Positions 22,481 through 34,715 are shown, counted from the stretch's first letter. The stretch: 64,000 bases of DNA from Stereocaulon alpinum (GCA_018257865.1 JAEUBA010000013.1:124001-188000), one strand, 5' to 3'. The notes: generated by a model from the sequence alone, not told the origin. Made by a program: numbers and translations.

Positions 22481-24819
22481 CGGTCAAGAATATAGGTAAG
22501 AGCGCAACTTTGGCCTGCACAGGGCATATCAGTACAATTAACGTGGACAGCAACGTGCTACAGGTCGAAAGGCACCAAAAGAGCGTCTAATTCAGCATCG
22601 CTTCCGCAGTGTACACTGAATTCTGATAAAAGCTCCGTGAGAAGCCACGTGCCAAACAAGCGCCGCATATAACCAATTGCAGACCTGAAACATCCCTCAC
22701 AAAAATATTGGTACTAAGAGACGGGGAAATAAAGACGTGATCTTATTCGTGCTTGGTGGGAACCGTGGGATCAAGATAGCACATGGGAGCACTAGCCCAG
22801 CGACAAGTTAGGGCACAGCAGCGCTGAAGGATTCCAGCTGAACCGAACATAGTATACAAGGACGGCGTGAAAGGTGTGAGACAAGCAGCCCGGCTATTGG
22901 AGAGTAAGGTATGGAACTTTTTCCGTGGTTGATGTTTCCGGCAGAACAGCTTCATAATACTTGACCTTGCCTAGGTATGGATATAGTAACCGCAACTAAT
23001 CGAGGTCTGCGTCCGACGCTGGTTTTCGTAGATTTTCTTGATGTTCTGGGAGTGAATGGTTTCAATAGAGATCAATGACAGCCGAAATTTTTCAGGCTCC
23101 ATTGCAGGTTATATGATCAGGCGAAGAAAAAAAAAAGCACCGTTAGTTCGTAGGTTGTGCAAGCAGTCAACGATTGCCACTTTGTTCACTCGCTACCCTA
23201 CGGTGACACTTCAAACGGCCTAGTCAAACCAAATTGAAAAGCAGCGCCCAAAACCGAGATGACAATTGATTGTTCAGTGTTCTTGGCCCGCAAGTGTCGA
23301 CGGACTCCGAATCCTCGATATACTTTATCATTGATGGGCTGAGGAAAAGATGACACATTCGGTGCCCCAGAATGCCTGATTTTAATCATCCACACCAGCC
23401 CAAAAATTCTGGTAGAGAATTCGACCCCCAAAGTTGCCAAACTCGCCGCGTTGTCAACCATTCGGCTTTGATCTGTTCCGGGCCGCTTAGGCTCCTCGTG
23501 GAAGCTGCTATAGGGCTCACTAATGATTATGGTGGTTTAACAACTCAGGGGTGGGATCCTCCTAGGGGCTACTGGCGTGGAAAGACCACGATCTAATCCT
23601 GCAGCTATGTCTTGAATGCGATCCTTCAATTCAACTCCGCAAGACTCGATATACGGCACGACTCGAACTCAAAAATAGGGTAGGGAACGGAAATCCTACT
23701 GCTGCCTAGGTTTCAAGTGCGAGACAGTGGATTGGCTTTATGATTTAGGAAGGCTCTCTCCTCATTCAAGCCAGCGACACATACACCTTGGTTCTGTATT
23801 GGTCATTGTCACAGAGAGAGAGTAGTAGACTTGATTCCGCTTATAGGAGCTCCTTGCTCCGGTCGTGAAGCGTAATCTGAGTAGCCGCTCTGGAACGCAT
23901 TTGTAAAGTCATACCACGCTGGTATAGACTACAATACAGGGCGGTGCTAATTGCGCCATAACACCCTGCAAAAGGTCGTCCCTAACAAGAATTATGTTCA
24001 TGTGACCATACCGCGCCAACATTGGCGCCAAACTACTTGGCGGGTAGGACTGGACACCTTGGCCTCACGCTAAATATGTTTCGGGGTTTCCGTTAACAAA
24101 TCAATAGTGCAATTCCATGCAAGCCAGAATCCTTCGTGCAAAGAGCTCATCCTTGATGGAGTCCTATAGGCTATGGTGGTGTGTGATGCTCCGCGCTTAC
24201 CATTCGAAGGTTGTGATCGAGACATCTGCGTACCATCCATCCAATGATCTTTCATCCTATGATGCTGCGTTGGCGCTTCCGTTGCAGCGATTATCCTGTT
24301 CATTCTCATTCAATGCAACGCCTACAGGGATAGCCATCAGGAGGCCGATCCTTCTGGCTCGCACACAGGCGTAGAGCCTCCCTGAACAGGCGGGAAAACC
24401 ACTAGTAATATTACCAACTCGAGCAATGAGGATGGCACGGCTTGCAGGGAAAAGGTGCGTTACAAATAGTTTGACAGATAAAGACAAGACCTCGCGATCC
24501 TTCGACTACGCACCCAAGCTACTTTGTCACCACGAGATCACCGTTACAGATCGAGCAGTCAGTTCGATGTGTCAGTAGCACTTATCAATAGCGCTTTCGT
24601 CTATCTTTCATACCTGTGCAAGAGCAAGATAAGTGCCACAACGATCTAGTCTTCTCTCATGGCAGCCTCTCTTGCCCTGAATTTTATTTCGTGCTGGCTA
24701 TGAGGGTTGAGACGCATCGAGCAAAGTTCTCTTTCTCTGGATATATTTCAATTCCTTTCTAGTAGTAAGGCGACGAATCATCTTGGGACGTCAAAACGGT
24801 TTTCAGACCCAGCCACTCA
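22481..24819. other. Intergenic, nothing recognised
   Basis: Over 2.3 kb between divergent genes. Only short, mutually overlapping ORFs are present, with no repeat or mobile-element signature. Confidence 0.5.
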
Positions 24820-25792
24820 ATGTCTCTAAGGAGTCACCTTTACAGCGTTCTCTTCGTATTCTCAGCGTTACTTAGCATTACTTCCTGTAAGCCAAGATGC
24901 CAATCATCTGATATCTCTCTGCTCACTTGCTACAGTGTCCAGTCCGATACCGTCACTTCATCAAACGCCCACTTACGAAGTACCCAGCCTGCTCCGTCGC
25001 AATGCAATAGCTGCTGGTGTGGCTCTTCGAATCCTTCCTTTGGAAGATTCAATTACCTATGGTGGAGGTAGTAGTAGTGGAAACGGCTACCGATTAGCAC
25101 TTTACAACTTACTACACGCTGAGAACGAGGTGAATTATATCGGTCGCGTGAAGTCTGGCACAATGGCCGACAACGCCAACGAAGGATATCGAGGATACCC
25201 TATTGTCTCCATCGCAGACTCCCTCACTTCGGAGTATTTTGAGCGACCGAACATCGTGCTCCTGATGGCTGGAACAAACGATGTGATTCAAGGTCACGAT
25301 GTCAATACTTCATCCGCGGCACTCGACAAGCTCACCGATAAGGTCATTACCGCCAATCCCGATGCTATTGTTCTTGTTGCAGAAACTACTCCATTATTGG
25401 ATCCAAAAAGAGAGGCAGGAAGGCTCGCCTACAACTCTGCAATCCCAGGCGTTATCAAACCATACGCGGATAGCAGCAAACACATCGCCGTCGTTGACAT
25501 GGGACGAATCACTTCAAAGCACATCAATCAGACTGACGGGATTCACCCAAATGATGAAGGTTACGAATTGATCGCATACGCATGGTACGAAGCTATCCTT
25601 ACCGCCGACCAGAAGGGCTGGTTGGGAGTACCCAAGTCTAGTCTCTTTCCGAGCAGTAAGGCCCTTACAGAATGGACATCGGCTTCCAGATGGACACCGC
25701 TTGAGGTCGTTGTCTATATAGTGATGTCGCTTGCGGTAGTTGTTGCTGTTCGGAAAATGGTAAACATGGCTATCAGGAGATACAGGACCTGA
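24820..25792 (+). CDS. Secretory SGNH/GDSL-type hydrolase with a C-terminal membrane anchor
   Basis: Two exons, 24820..24886 and 24936..25792, with a 49-nt intron (GTAAGCC...CTACAG), encoding 307 residues. Residues 1-22 form a signal peptide (MSLRSHLYSVLFVFSALLSI), which is lost if the second exon is read alone. The SGNH blocks are present: block I ILPLEDSITYGGG with the nucleophile Ser near residue 61, block II Gly in NEGYRGYP, block III GTND near 134, and block V DGIHPNDEGY with the catalytic Asp and His near 223-226. These are esterase/acyl-hydrolase enzymes acting on carbohydrate esters or lipids; the substrate here is unknown. The usual GDS of block I is EDS, a conspicuous change. A hydrophobic segment near residues 278-298 (VVVYIVMSLAVVVAV) with a basic tail suggests a type I membrane protein. 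Confidence 0.85.
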
Positions 25793-27599
25793 CTGTTACA
25801 GTGACTTTTGTTTCGAAGTGTGGTGGATCAGATTGCGTGAATGAGACCCTAAACATCAGGGCTGACCAGCATTTGCGTCCATTCGGTAGGACAGATAGGC
25901 TCTGAACAGGCCGTCGCGGAGCAAACGTTCGCAGATAGATGTGATGAATAGCATCCACGGTGACTTCCTTGTTGCAGCTGTTGCTCGGCTCCTATGGACC
26001 CCTACTAACATCATTTCACACTTCGTTTACTCATGACACCTTCTACCCTACCTTTCCACCTTCTCCACTTGATGATCGAGACGTTAGCAATTCGCGAGTA
26101 CAATACTATAACCAAATATCAGCATAAGCCGTCCCATGTCGAGCGAGCTGAGGAATCCCTACATCAAGCCGAATCCTAAATACGTTACTACAATATACCG
26201 TCCTCGATACATCAAACTCCTGCGATCAACATGGACAGCATGAGAATTCAACGTCAAACTACAGAGATGTCTGCCAGGCCTTCTACACCCAAAAAAGCAA
26301 GACGATATAGTATCGACAGACAGTGCACTACTCGTATTCTCCATCGCCTTCAAGCATTCAACAGTGCTATTTGAAAACCACACTTAAGATATCCTAGCGC
26401 AACTCTCTCCGAAGTGCTGCAGCGCCATGCTTATCGAAAACATCATAGGAATACCACGTATTCTTATTAAACAGCCCAGGAAAGATGAACATGAGGATGC
26501 GATATGAAACCACAGGTCGTTTGGAAGGTACGCTGCAGGCGCTCGTGGCTGACCGTAGAAGGCTCGATACAATTCATGTCGGCCACGCCAGCTGCACCTT
26601 TTGAATCGAGCATACGGATCCACTTCGCAAAGGATCTCGTCGCCAGCTTTCCGGCCACGACCGCATCGCTCACGAGCACGGCGACGAGCAATGGATCTGT
26701 ACTTGACCAGGCAATATTCGATGTATAGCCTTCCATGGAGCGTAGCAAAGGTCCATTTGGTGCAAGGACGATGTGAACTGCTCGATATCTAAATATTAGG
26801 ACAGATGGAAGAGTCCCACGTACGAGCCCACTGCAGAAATTATATACATCCTCACCTGTCCAGCCCCGTCTACATCTCACTGCGATCTAATGGCCACATT
26901 CAACCTACACCCCATCGTACCTCCCCATCCCCCCATCCCACTTCCCGCCCTCCTTCTCCCCCCTCCTCGCACACCTACACCTCAGACTCCCAACACATCT
27001 AATATGCCGCCACCTCATCACCCTAAGCGCATCTCTCATGGCTCGTATTTCGCGTTCGCCGATGGTTGTGGAGCCGTTGGAGAGTGAGGTAGATGGATAG
27101 GTTGAGGGTCAGGTGGGTTAGGTGGATGAATAGGTTGAGGGTCAGGTGGGTTAGGTGGATGAATAGGTTGAGGGTCAGGTGAGTTAGGTGGTAGGGAAGG
27201 GGGAGGGGGAGGGGGAGGGTTGGGTTTTGTAGGGGATTGAGAGGTGGGAAGATGTGTCAATTTGAGATTGTAGAGTATTGGAGCAATATCTGATGGCTTA
27301 GAGATATCAAGGTAGATGAAAATAAACACACAAGACAGACGGTGAATTTCTTGAATGGGAGAACTCTGCTTAAGCTTTCATATCCTGAAAAGAAGATAGG
27401 TAGACCCACATCAAAACCGTCGCGCAGTTCGATTTGAGCAAATATGAGAGAGAGACAGGTTGCATTGCCACACTTGTCGTGGAAGACGGGTAGATTAGAT
27501 CCGGGAAGTTGGATGCGCTGTACCTCGAAATGATACTCAAGAGAAAAACGAGTAAGGTGTATAAAGGGTGCCAAGCATCAAAACTTGAAATCACCAACT
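25793..27599. other. Intergenic with a 33-bp minisatellite and weak ORFs
   Basis: The minus-strand frames at 26384-26880 overlap each other and lack known motifs. One (GRHELYRAFYGQPRAP at about 26540-26590) reads like protein, but I could not build a gene. The C-rich 26900-27000 stretch and the proline-coding minisatellite follow. Confidence 0.4.
27093..27191. repeat. 33-bp minisatellite, three copies
   Basis: Three consecutive copies of a 33-bp unit containing ATAGGTTGAGGGTCAGGTGG, nearly identical. It is followed at about 27196-27220 by a GGGGGA-type purine run. On the minus strand one frame encodes an 11-residue repeat, DPQPIHPPNPP. Since 33 is divisible by three, copy-number change would keep that frame, but I have no other evidence that it is translated. 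Confidence 0.85.
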
Positions 27600-28937
27600 C
27601 TATCCCGTTCCATTCGTCCTAATATCTAACTTCTTCATCGCATCCTCTGCATCAGCAGCCAAGTCTACCTGGTCTTTCGCCTTACCCTCAACGTGCCCAT
27701 CAGCTTTCGCTTCCACTTCCTTGGCTGCACCGGGGAATCTGCTGCCTCGATCCTTCACCTTTTTCTCTTTCTTTGTAATTTCGGGGGGTTGGTAGGCTTT
27801 CTTCTCTATGTCTATCCATTCTTGAGTCCGTAGATATTCTTCTTGTATTGGTTTTAGGAGCTCGATTAGAGCGTTTGTGGCGGCGGGTTTGAGTAATTGG
27901 GGCATCAGCTGGATTTGTTAGCAAGGACTTGACTTACATAAGGATTGTGCGCTTACAATGTCAGCTTCGTAGTCTTTCTTCAGTGACTCAATATCCGTGT
28001 AGACCAAAGGCTCCCCTTCTTTCCTCTCCACTACAAACCTGCCTTGTCCACCACTCTTCAGTGCACTAACAGGTAACAAGACATACTCCACAAAACTAAC
28101 AATCCCATTACCTTCCACCTCCTTCGGCGCCGCATGAGCTTTCTTCAACTTCTTCCTTACACCGTCAGCAGTCTCCAATACATCAATCTTCGAATCCGGA
28201 TCCGAGGAAGACATCTTCCCACCCGCAAGCCCCGGTACCATAGGATTCATGAGATGCGCTCTCTCCTTATACCCGACCTTCGGTAACTGCTCTGCCGCCA
28301 ACGTAAAAATCTTTCTCTGATCGACACCCCCAAATTGTGCATCCACGCCCAAATGTTCCTCATCAAGCGCCTGCATGAGCGGATAAATGAGCCCACTCAG
28401 CGTAGCATTCTCCACCTGCTTCACTACCTCTGCCCCGGCCTTCTTAGCGTCATGTTCCGTAACCACAGAGCTTAACCTAAACAAATCCATAGTATACTTC
28501 GCGCCCAATTGGTAAGAGCTACCAAGCACGAACTCGATTCGTTCTATGGGCACATTGACGGACCTGAGGAGAGCAGTAGTGACGAATTTGTAGTATTCGG
28601 CTCGGAATTGGACGAGCTCAATGGGGGCTTTTAGGTTATCGAGGAAGCCGTGGATGTCGGCGAGGAGGATCTTGACTTTGCAGCCTGCTTTGAGGAAGTG
28701 GGCGATTTTCACCATGGGCACGAAATAGCCGCAGTGAGGGCGGCCTGTTGTTGCTGTGCCTGTAGAAGACTGTCAGATCGACACAAGGAGGGCTATACAT
28801 AGGGCTATACCCCAGTAGATGACCAGTGGTCTATCCTGCTTCTTAACGACATCCTCTATTATCTCCGGCTTAAGCACTTCTTGCAATTGCTCTTTGATCA
28901 GCGCGATCTTCTCGTCGGCGCTCAACGCTTCCGCCAT
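27600..28937 (-). CDS. Tyrosyl-tRNA synthetase, cytoplasmic
   Basis: Charges tRNA-Tyr with tyrosine. Three exons, 28937..28811, 28759..27957 and 27908..27600, with introns of 51 and 48 nt (the second with a GCTAAC branch point). Phases close at 412 residues, close to the yeast cytoplasmic enzyme. The N-terminus MAEALSADEKIALIKEQLQE leads to the class I HIGH-like motif GRPHCGYF (about residues 47-54), which is split from its preceding Gly by intron 1. The KMSKS-like loop GGKMSSSDP lies near residues 221-229. The tail after the catalytic domain is Lys-rich (TKKEKKVKDRG) and runs into an Ala/Glu/Lys-rich low-complexity end, as in other fungal forms. No mitochondrial presequence is seen. Confidence 0.96.
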
Positions 28938-30215
28938 CTTGGGGATCTTTTGTGTGCGTGAGCCTCTACCAGAGGTAGGTGGTAGTGATTATGTCAGATA
29001 AGCGCCTGGCGGCGTAAAGCTTCATCAGCTTACCTGACTCATGGCCACCAGCTCAAAAGTTCTTAGAAAGTCGCTGTTCGCATCTTTAAGCGACGTGCCG
29101 TGGAAGCTTTTAGCCGTTCGGGTGGCTTTCGGGGGCTAGAGCCAGCCACGCGAGTCATGTCCCGCCTGCACGTCAAGGGCAGGGAAAGGTCCAACTTTTC
29201 CGCGCGGTGTCGCCTCTAAGCGAGAGGGTTGCTACCGTAAGGCCCTAATGGTAGCTTTAGAGCCCGGGTTGCCGTACGCTTCCCGGGTCGTGTAAGCTTC
29301 TTTCTGTCCTTAATGTGGCCTGCTATAAACGCCGACTTTCTCTTCTTCCCATACTTCTTGCTAGAACTACCCAACGTAGGGGCAATATTTCCCGTAGTCC
29401 TAATCCATGCTATGACAACGTGCCACTACCCAGCGTTCCAATTCAACTTGATGCGGGTTGGTCTAGGGTAGTCCCTTGCAAATCCTTGTTTTAGGCTGCT
29501 TATTTCAGCTGTTTCCCAAGATTCCTTGCTCAAACCTTCAAGTATATCTTCGAGTGAACTTCCTATCAATTCAAAATCCAGTCTTGTGAGCTTCTGCGGA
29601 GCCTCGATCGGACAACGATCGAATGACATCTTCCACAGAATGCGAAAGCGACAAATCTTATATGCATTCTACCTGCGTTGGCCTGTAGAATGACTTTGTA
29701 TGCTATCCAACCTTGGCTTCCGTTTCCTATCATAAGCAATAGCTTCAAGAACGCGTTTAACGATCCTTCTCGGATACGATGATACATGCACAAAATGATA
29801 TCAATTGACGTTTCGAAGATCGATTCGTCCGGTTCCCTAGCGTACAGTAGCATCCCTCCGCCGTAGATCTTCATTGTCTTTACACAAATGCTGACCCAGC
29901 GTGAATTCACTTCCGCTATAGCTATTACTTTAGGCCCCTGGATATCCATAAGTAGCCGACCCAGCGCCCAAAGCGAGCCATTGTTGTAAAAGAAAAATTG
30001 CTTTAGATTCTTAAACAGGGTAGCTATCGAAGTCCGCTGTAGCCTCATTTTAGAACACAACGTCCATCTAGCTATGCTGGGTGCTTCCTACCCGGTCTCC
30101 GAGACATGATAGTCAGCCCCCAATCCTTCTCCATGCTATCGAAAGATGCTCCCTCACTCCGCGCTAAATGATCGATAAACCCGTGATATCATACTATACG
30201 TAATCGTCCAGAACC
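28938..30215. other. Intergenic with an atypical GC-rich block
   Basis: About 29060-29340 is GC-rich with clustered CCCGG/GGGCC text, unlike the flanking genes. It resembles the 8.7-9.2 kb block in style, though I found no shared sequence by eye. It may be the end of an old mobile element. Confidence 0.35.
29426..30060 (-). CDS. Hypothetical ORF pair, possibly a decayed gene
   Basis: Two minus-strand frames overlap at 29566-29629: a 164-codon frame (30060..29566) and a 67-codon frame (29629..29426). Both read like protein (SLWALGRLLMDIQGPKVIAI; SSLEDILEGLSKESWETAEI). Joining them would need a frameshift or a splice near 29640-29680 that I could not place convincingly. No family is recognised. 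It could be an orphan gene, a frameshifted relic or noise. Confidence 0.22.
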
Positions 30216-32987
30216 TCAAGCTAAGTATCGATACGCGGGAGGTTCCCTTTCTTCGATTCTCTCCAGATACTCTCGCTCTATCAGGCTTTCTATCCGCTTC
30301 TTCACCATGTTGACGTCTGGCATGAACCTAGCTGTCAATTGCTGGATGACTTCGGCGATGAGCTTTTGGTGAGTCAACTCCTTGCGCTGCCTATAACAGG
30401 ATGTCAATGTTTGCTCAACGAAGAGGTGATAGCAATATGAAGTGCTTACTTCATAATCCGGACAACAGCAGCCTCAATGACACCACCGCGGGTATCATTA
30501 TTCTTTTTCTCCGTTTCCGATCGTTCAGTCGAGTCTTCGACCTTGTTGCCGCTCGTAATAACCCCGATTTTTATTTTCTGGAACTGGCTATAGAAACTGT
30601 CGTTGAAGAAGAACCTGTCGGTAGGCTTGACGTCCTTGCTCATGGGCTCCTTGATCAATATTCGAGTTTTGTTTGCGACCGCCAATGATTGGAGATTACG
30701 TGTAAGCTCATTGAAAGGTATGTTGGTCTGAGCTTGTATCTCCTCACAAGTTATGCACTGCCCTGGAGGCAAATCATTGAACAAAAGTAGAATGACCATG
30801 GCATAAGTGGACACATTCAGCTCCCTTGTCTTTTTCGCACCCTTCATCTCAGGGAAGTAGGCACGGATATCTGCGGTACCCATGTTGGCTTGCCAGGTAA
30901 GTTGCCGTCCGCTGTGCTTGTCCAGATAGAATTTTTCGAATCCTTGCTTGATCCTCTCAATCTGTGAGGGGAAGATACATTTCGGTCGATCCTCGCCTTC
31001 GTTATACGACGGTGCCATCGCCTCGAGCGGCCACATTGTGCTCGTTAGAACATTGACCTCGATTTCTGCTCTCTTTGGGTCCGGATCTCCCAATTGAGCA
31101 ACATGTCTCTTATACTGAGCAGTAAAATCATCTGAAACGGCCATGTCCTTGAACATAGCTTCGATTCTCTGAGTGAACGTGTTTCCAACTTCCATCTTCA
31201 TTTTCGAGATCATTTGTCTTTCGGCGTCCATACTGATGGAACGCTTCATGAGCAACCGCCTCGACAGGTGCTTCTTGTAGTATCGTTCAAACATGTCCTT
31301 ATCCTGGATATAACGTAGTAGAGTGATTCCTTTGTCTAACAGCTCGTCGACCTCGTTTTCAGTCTTGCCCTTGATGCCCTTCTTCATATTCTCATCGAAG
31401 AACAACGAAAGATATTCGGAGCTTCTTTCAAAGGCATTTATGAAGTCCGTAAAGCTGCGCGTGAATGCTGTTTGGAGTCCTTGATCTGATTGAAAGGCTT
31501 GGATGAAGAACGTGTCATACTTGTCCTTCAATCGAAGAACAGCATCGACCCAGTTAATCGCCGCAGATGTTTGCAGGTTGACCGGCTTTTCTGGGGCCTT
31601 TTCCTCTTCGGGTCTGCCACCATTGGGCGCGGAAGGTCTTGGTGGCGCTTGTATTGCAGCAATGGTAGCGTTGTTCACGTTGTTTCCCTGCTCTACAATA
31701 CGTGCTTGGACTGCTTTCTTCAACTCCTCCTTCTTCGGATCTACCCTGGCGGATAGGTCGTACATCATCTCCAACTCGCTGATTCGATCGTTGTCAATCA
31801 TGTATTTAACACCACTTCCTTCCAATGCAATCACTTCGCGCAGATGATTCTTGATCAGCTCGGTTTCGACGACTAGCTTGATCTTTCCTAAGGTTAACGG
31901 CGAGAGAGTAGATCGACAACGATCTTCTTCTTCGCTGAGTCGCCTCTTGGCATGTTTGCAGAAGGTCCCGGCATCTGCGTCTAGCAGTAACGTGCTGCCC
32001 TCGTGTCGGTAGAACTCTTCGCTCGCCCTCAGGAATTCGGGCTCGAAGCTGGTCAGGTACAGTTTCAGATGTTCTTCCTCTTCTTCCGTCTCATACAGAC
32101 CCTCCAGCATATAGACACAGGATTTGAGCAGTGACTTGTCGATTACATCGCCTTCTCGGTCCATACGTACCTGATCGAGTATAACGGCATTCAGTACTTG
32201 GGCGATGGAGATTTGGTGGTCTGGATCAGGCTGAAGAGGGGTCCTGAGAACATAATCGCGAAATTGGCCCATTGAAGCAGTGAAGATAGAAGGCTTCCTG
32301 AAATCTTTGCAGTAAACACGATCCTGTGCAATCACCGAATCAGCCATTTGGTCAGATTGGAAGGGTGTTTAATGAAGAAGGCGGACTCACCATGTACATA
32401 AGAACGTCAGTGGTCATATTCATGCAAAGGTTGTGATCCTCCCAAGCTTGCTTCAGAGCTCTCAGCAGCTTCTCTCCCGCCGCCCTCTTTTCGTTGGCTG
32501 TGGTAATCGTGTTGCCCCCTGTGCTTGCAAGTAATAGGCTGGGAGACAAGACATCGAGAATCTGTGGTTGAACCTCGTTCGCCAGCCATTCCTCTTCGAA
32601 TTCTTTGACTCGCTCGTAAAGAATCTCCCCTCTCTTCTTGAGTACTAGCTTGTATGCATTCCGATACAGCGCTTCGAATGATAGCTGTGAGGCGTTCTTG
32701 TTGTGGATGTCTCGTAGTGAGGAGGCAAGTTCCGCCCACATGGAGTCGAAGTCAACATTGTCGTTGGTACCTAGGCCCTTTGGAGCAAAGACGTGAGTAC
32801 TCGTTCTCGCCAACGTATTGAAGAGAGGGCTTTGTGTAGTTCAGAGCTGAGAGAAATAGCAGGTCACGTTGTGCATCATTGCGAAAGTAGCACCATGGGG
32901 GAAGTGTTAAGCCTTAGGAAAGAGGGGAGCTGAACTTACCCGCCTTGGAGGACGTATCTTGTTCCTACCCCTCCCTGCAAGCATCAT
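30216..32987 (-). CDS. Cullin-3, scaffold of CRL3 ubiquitin ligases
   Basis: Scaffold that links a RING protein to BTB substrate adaptors. Four exons: 32987..32940, 32777..32391, 32323..30450 and 30390..30216. All phases close, giving 827 residues. The tiny first exon encodes MMLAGRGRNKIRPPRR, matching the characteristic cullin-3 start (GRGKIRPPRR). Exon 2 holds ELYRNAYKLVL-type text (LYRNAYKLVLKKRGEILYER), the helical repeat that contacts BTB adaptors. Splicing of intron 2 gives VLMYMDRVYC. The C-terminus has the neddylation site: the modified Lys in VVRIMKQRKELTHQKL straddles the last intron (59 nt), and the winged helix ends PPAYRYLA. The first intron (162 nt) is the least certain boundary. 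Confidence 0.95.
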
Positions 32988-33354
32988 CGCCGCGGTAACT
33001 TCAAACCTCTAGCTTAGGTTTGGAGAGGTCGCAGCTGGCAAAGCTCTTGTTGATATGATGGTCGACATGGACAATCAGGCGGTATCAAAAGGTGGGGGCC
33101 AATAGCACGACTCAGGACGATATACGCACAGCCATGAAGGGTAGTAAAAGTAGACAAGGCGGATTGTGAAGAGGTTCCATGCTGAGCGGCAAGTGAGGCG
33201 ATTCGAGTTGTTCCTGGATCGCCTCACAGCCTGGATGCCTGCATTCGACCGAAGATTTGCCGCGTCGTGCCAAGTGTTCCTGACGTTTCCAGCCAAATAT
33301 TTCAACATTCCTCTACATTTTTCGCCGTCTCCCACGATATCACGGATAGTCAAG

Positions 33355-33963
33355 ATGAAAACGGACCAAAACCTTAGCACCATCTTTAGGCAGCTTCGGC
33401 CATCACTTGCCAGAGCATGCGCCCAGCCAACTCCTCTTCGCTACTTCTCCAAGCTCGCCGCAACCGACCATCCTAAACTCTCAAAAGCACGGCGAATTTC
33501 TACACACCCTCGACATATCTTTCCTCCAAACAGCTACCCTATCCAACCCCTTCAGATTCGCCATCAATCTGACTCCGCTGCTGCCGTTGCCTCCTCCGTT
33601 CCATCAGCGCCAGCCTCCCCAACTTCCACCCCCTCTGAAAGACCCCCTTCCTATGAACTCACCTTCACCTGCAAGCCATGCCGGCATCGTTCTACGCACG
33701 TCATTTCAAAACAAGGCTATCACAAGGGGACAGTGTTGATCACGTGCTTCGAATGCAAGAACAGGCACGTTATCAGTGATCACCTGAAAATATTCGCGGA
33801 CAAGTCATTCACGCTTGAACAATTATTGCAAGAAAAGGGAGAGCTGGTGAAGAGAGGGACTTTGGAAGGCGATGTCGAGTTGTGGGATGATGGGACAAAA
33901 GTCGAGAGGGGAGAGATGGAGCAACTTATTTTACGGTTATCGAAAGGAGATGACAGCTTGTAG
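33355..33963 (+). CDS. Mitochondrial DNL-type zinc-ribbon protein (Zim17/Tim15/Hep family)
   Basis: A chaperone of mitochondrial Hsp70, needed for protein import and to keep Hsp70 soluble in the matrix. Single exon. From the ATG at 33355 it gives 202 residues with an Arg/Ser-rich presequence-like start (MKTDQNLSTIFRQLRPSLAR...RYF). The DNL domain is at about residues 100-150, with zinc Cys pairs CKPC and CFEC spaced as in the family and the following HVISDHLKIF block. A Pro/Ser-rich linker precedes it. The frame stays open back to an ATG at 33166 that would add 63 Arg-rich residues. I prefer 33355 because that N-terminus looks like a typical presequence, but the longer start cannot be excluded. 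It is divergent from cullin-3 with about 370 bp between start codons. Confidence 0.92.
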   Translation: MKTDQNLSTIFRQLRPSLARACAQPTPLRYFSKLAATDHPKLSKARRISTHPRHIFPPNSYPIQPLQIRHQSDSAAAVASSVPSAPASPTSTPSERPPSYELTFTCKPCRHRSTHVISKQGYHKGTVLITCFECKNRHVISDHLKIFADKSFTLEQLLQEKGELVKRGTLEGDVELWDDGTKVERGEMEQLILRLSKGDDSL

Positions 33964-34130
33964 CCGCCGGGTTCACAAAAGAGGAACAACGATAGGTTTC
34001 GGCTTTGGGCTAGCGCGTTGGCTTAGCATATGGGTTTGCATTTCATCAGCGCCTGAGGAGCGATAGTTTGGCTTGTGAGTCACGGAATCCTCGGAGCACA
34101 GCCTCTCAACTCCAGTGACATTCAACATCA

Positions 34131-34715
34131 ATGTCCAATTTTCCAGGACCATCAACTTCAGCTCGTACTGTTCTTCATGAAAGCATTATCAAGGCTTGTG
34201 CTATATCTCACTATCATAGCGCAGTGATTTCATTCGTTGTCATCATGAAGAACACCAACATTCTATTTACCTCCCACGTTTTCTTGCCCCCCACCAGCCA
34301 ACCATCAAAAAGGCCATCAACATCATCCTATGTCTGCTTCCCCTGCCGCAAACACCGCTCCCTACAACGCTACCCCAACAAGCCTTTCGAAGACCACAAC
34401 TCGTACGTCCCGAATTGCCACTCCTGCAAAGCTCCCATGCACCATATCGGTATCAAGATGGAAATACCACCGCATGACAACATCAAAGGCTGGGAGCTAT
34501 TCTACGATTCCATCACCCAGCCCTGGTTTGGACGGCCTCATCTCAATCTCTGCAAAGACGTCGACCCGGTCAGGGATGAGGAAAATCAACATTGGAATTA
34601 TTGTAGAATACGAAAGGCGAAGGGAAGCTCAGAGTGTAACAGGTGCCGACAAAGCCAGAAGCGCGTTCATCATCATCAAAAGGTCTATCCGGGGGCGAAC
34701 GAAGTAGTCTATTGA
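34131..34715 (+). CDS. Hypothetical protein with a zinc-ribbon-like Cys pattern
   Basis: A 194-codon single frame. Residues about 65-100 hold two Cys pairs, CFPC and CHSC, about 28 residues apart (SYVCFPCRKHRS and VPNCHSCKAPMHHIG), suggesting a small zinc ribbon. This is followed by NIKGWELFYDSI. I have a loose impression of similar ribbon proteins in other ascomycetes but cannot name a family. The part after about residue 130 is basic and less convincing; an extra CNRC pair is present. The start is uncertain: ATGs at 34131 and near 34243 are both possible. It lies downstream of, and parallel to, the Zim17 gene. Confidence 0.45.
   Translation: MSNFPGPSTSARTVLHESIIKACAISHYHSAVISFVVIMKNTNILFTSHVFLPPTSQPSKRPSTSSYVCFPCRKHRSLQRYPNKPFEDHNSYVPNCHSCKAPMHHIGIKMEIPPHDNIKGWELFYDSITQPWFGRPHLNLCKDVDPVRDEENQHWNYCRIRKAKGSSECNRCRQSQKRVHHHQKVYPGANEVVY

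Noticed and set aside
26384..26880. Protein-like minus-strand frames
   Set aside because: Two overlapping frames without start, family or phase-consistent splice. Left as unassigned.
27036..27329. Proline-rich minus-strand protein
   Set aside because: It is created by the minisatellite and a purine run. No ATG context, signal peptide or other support.
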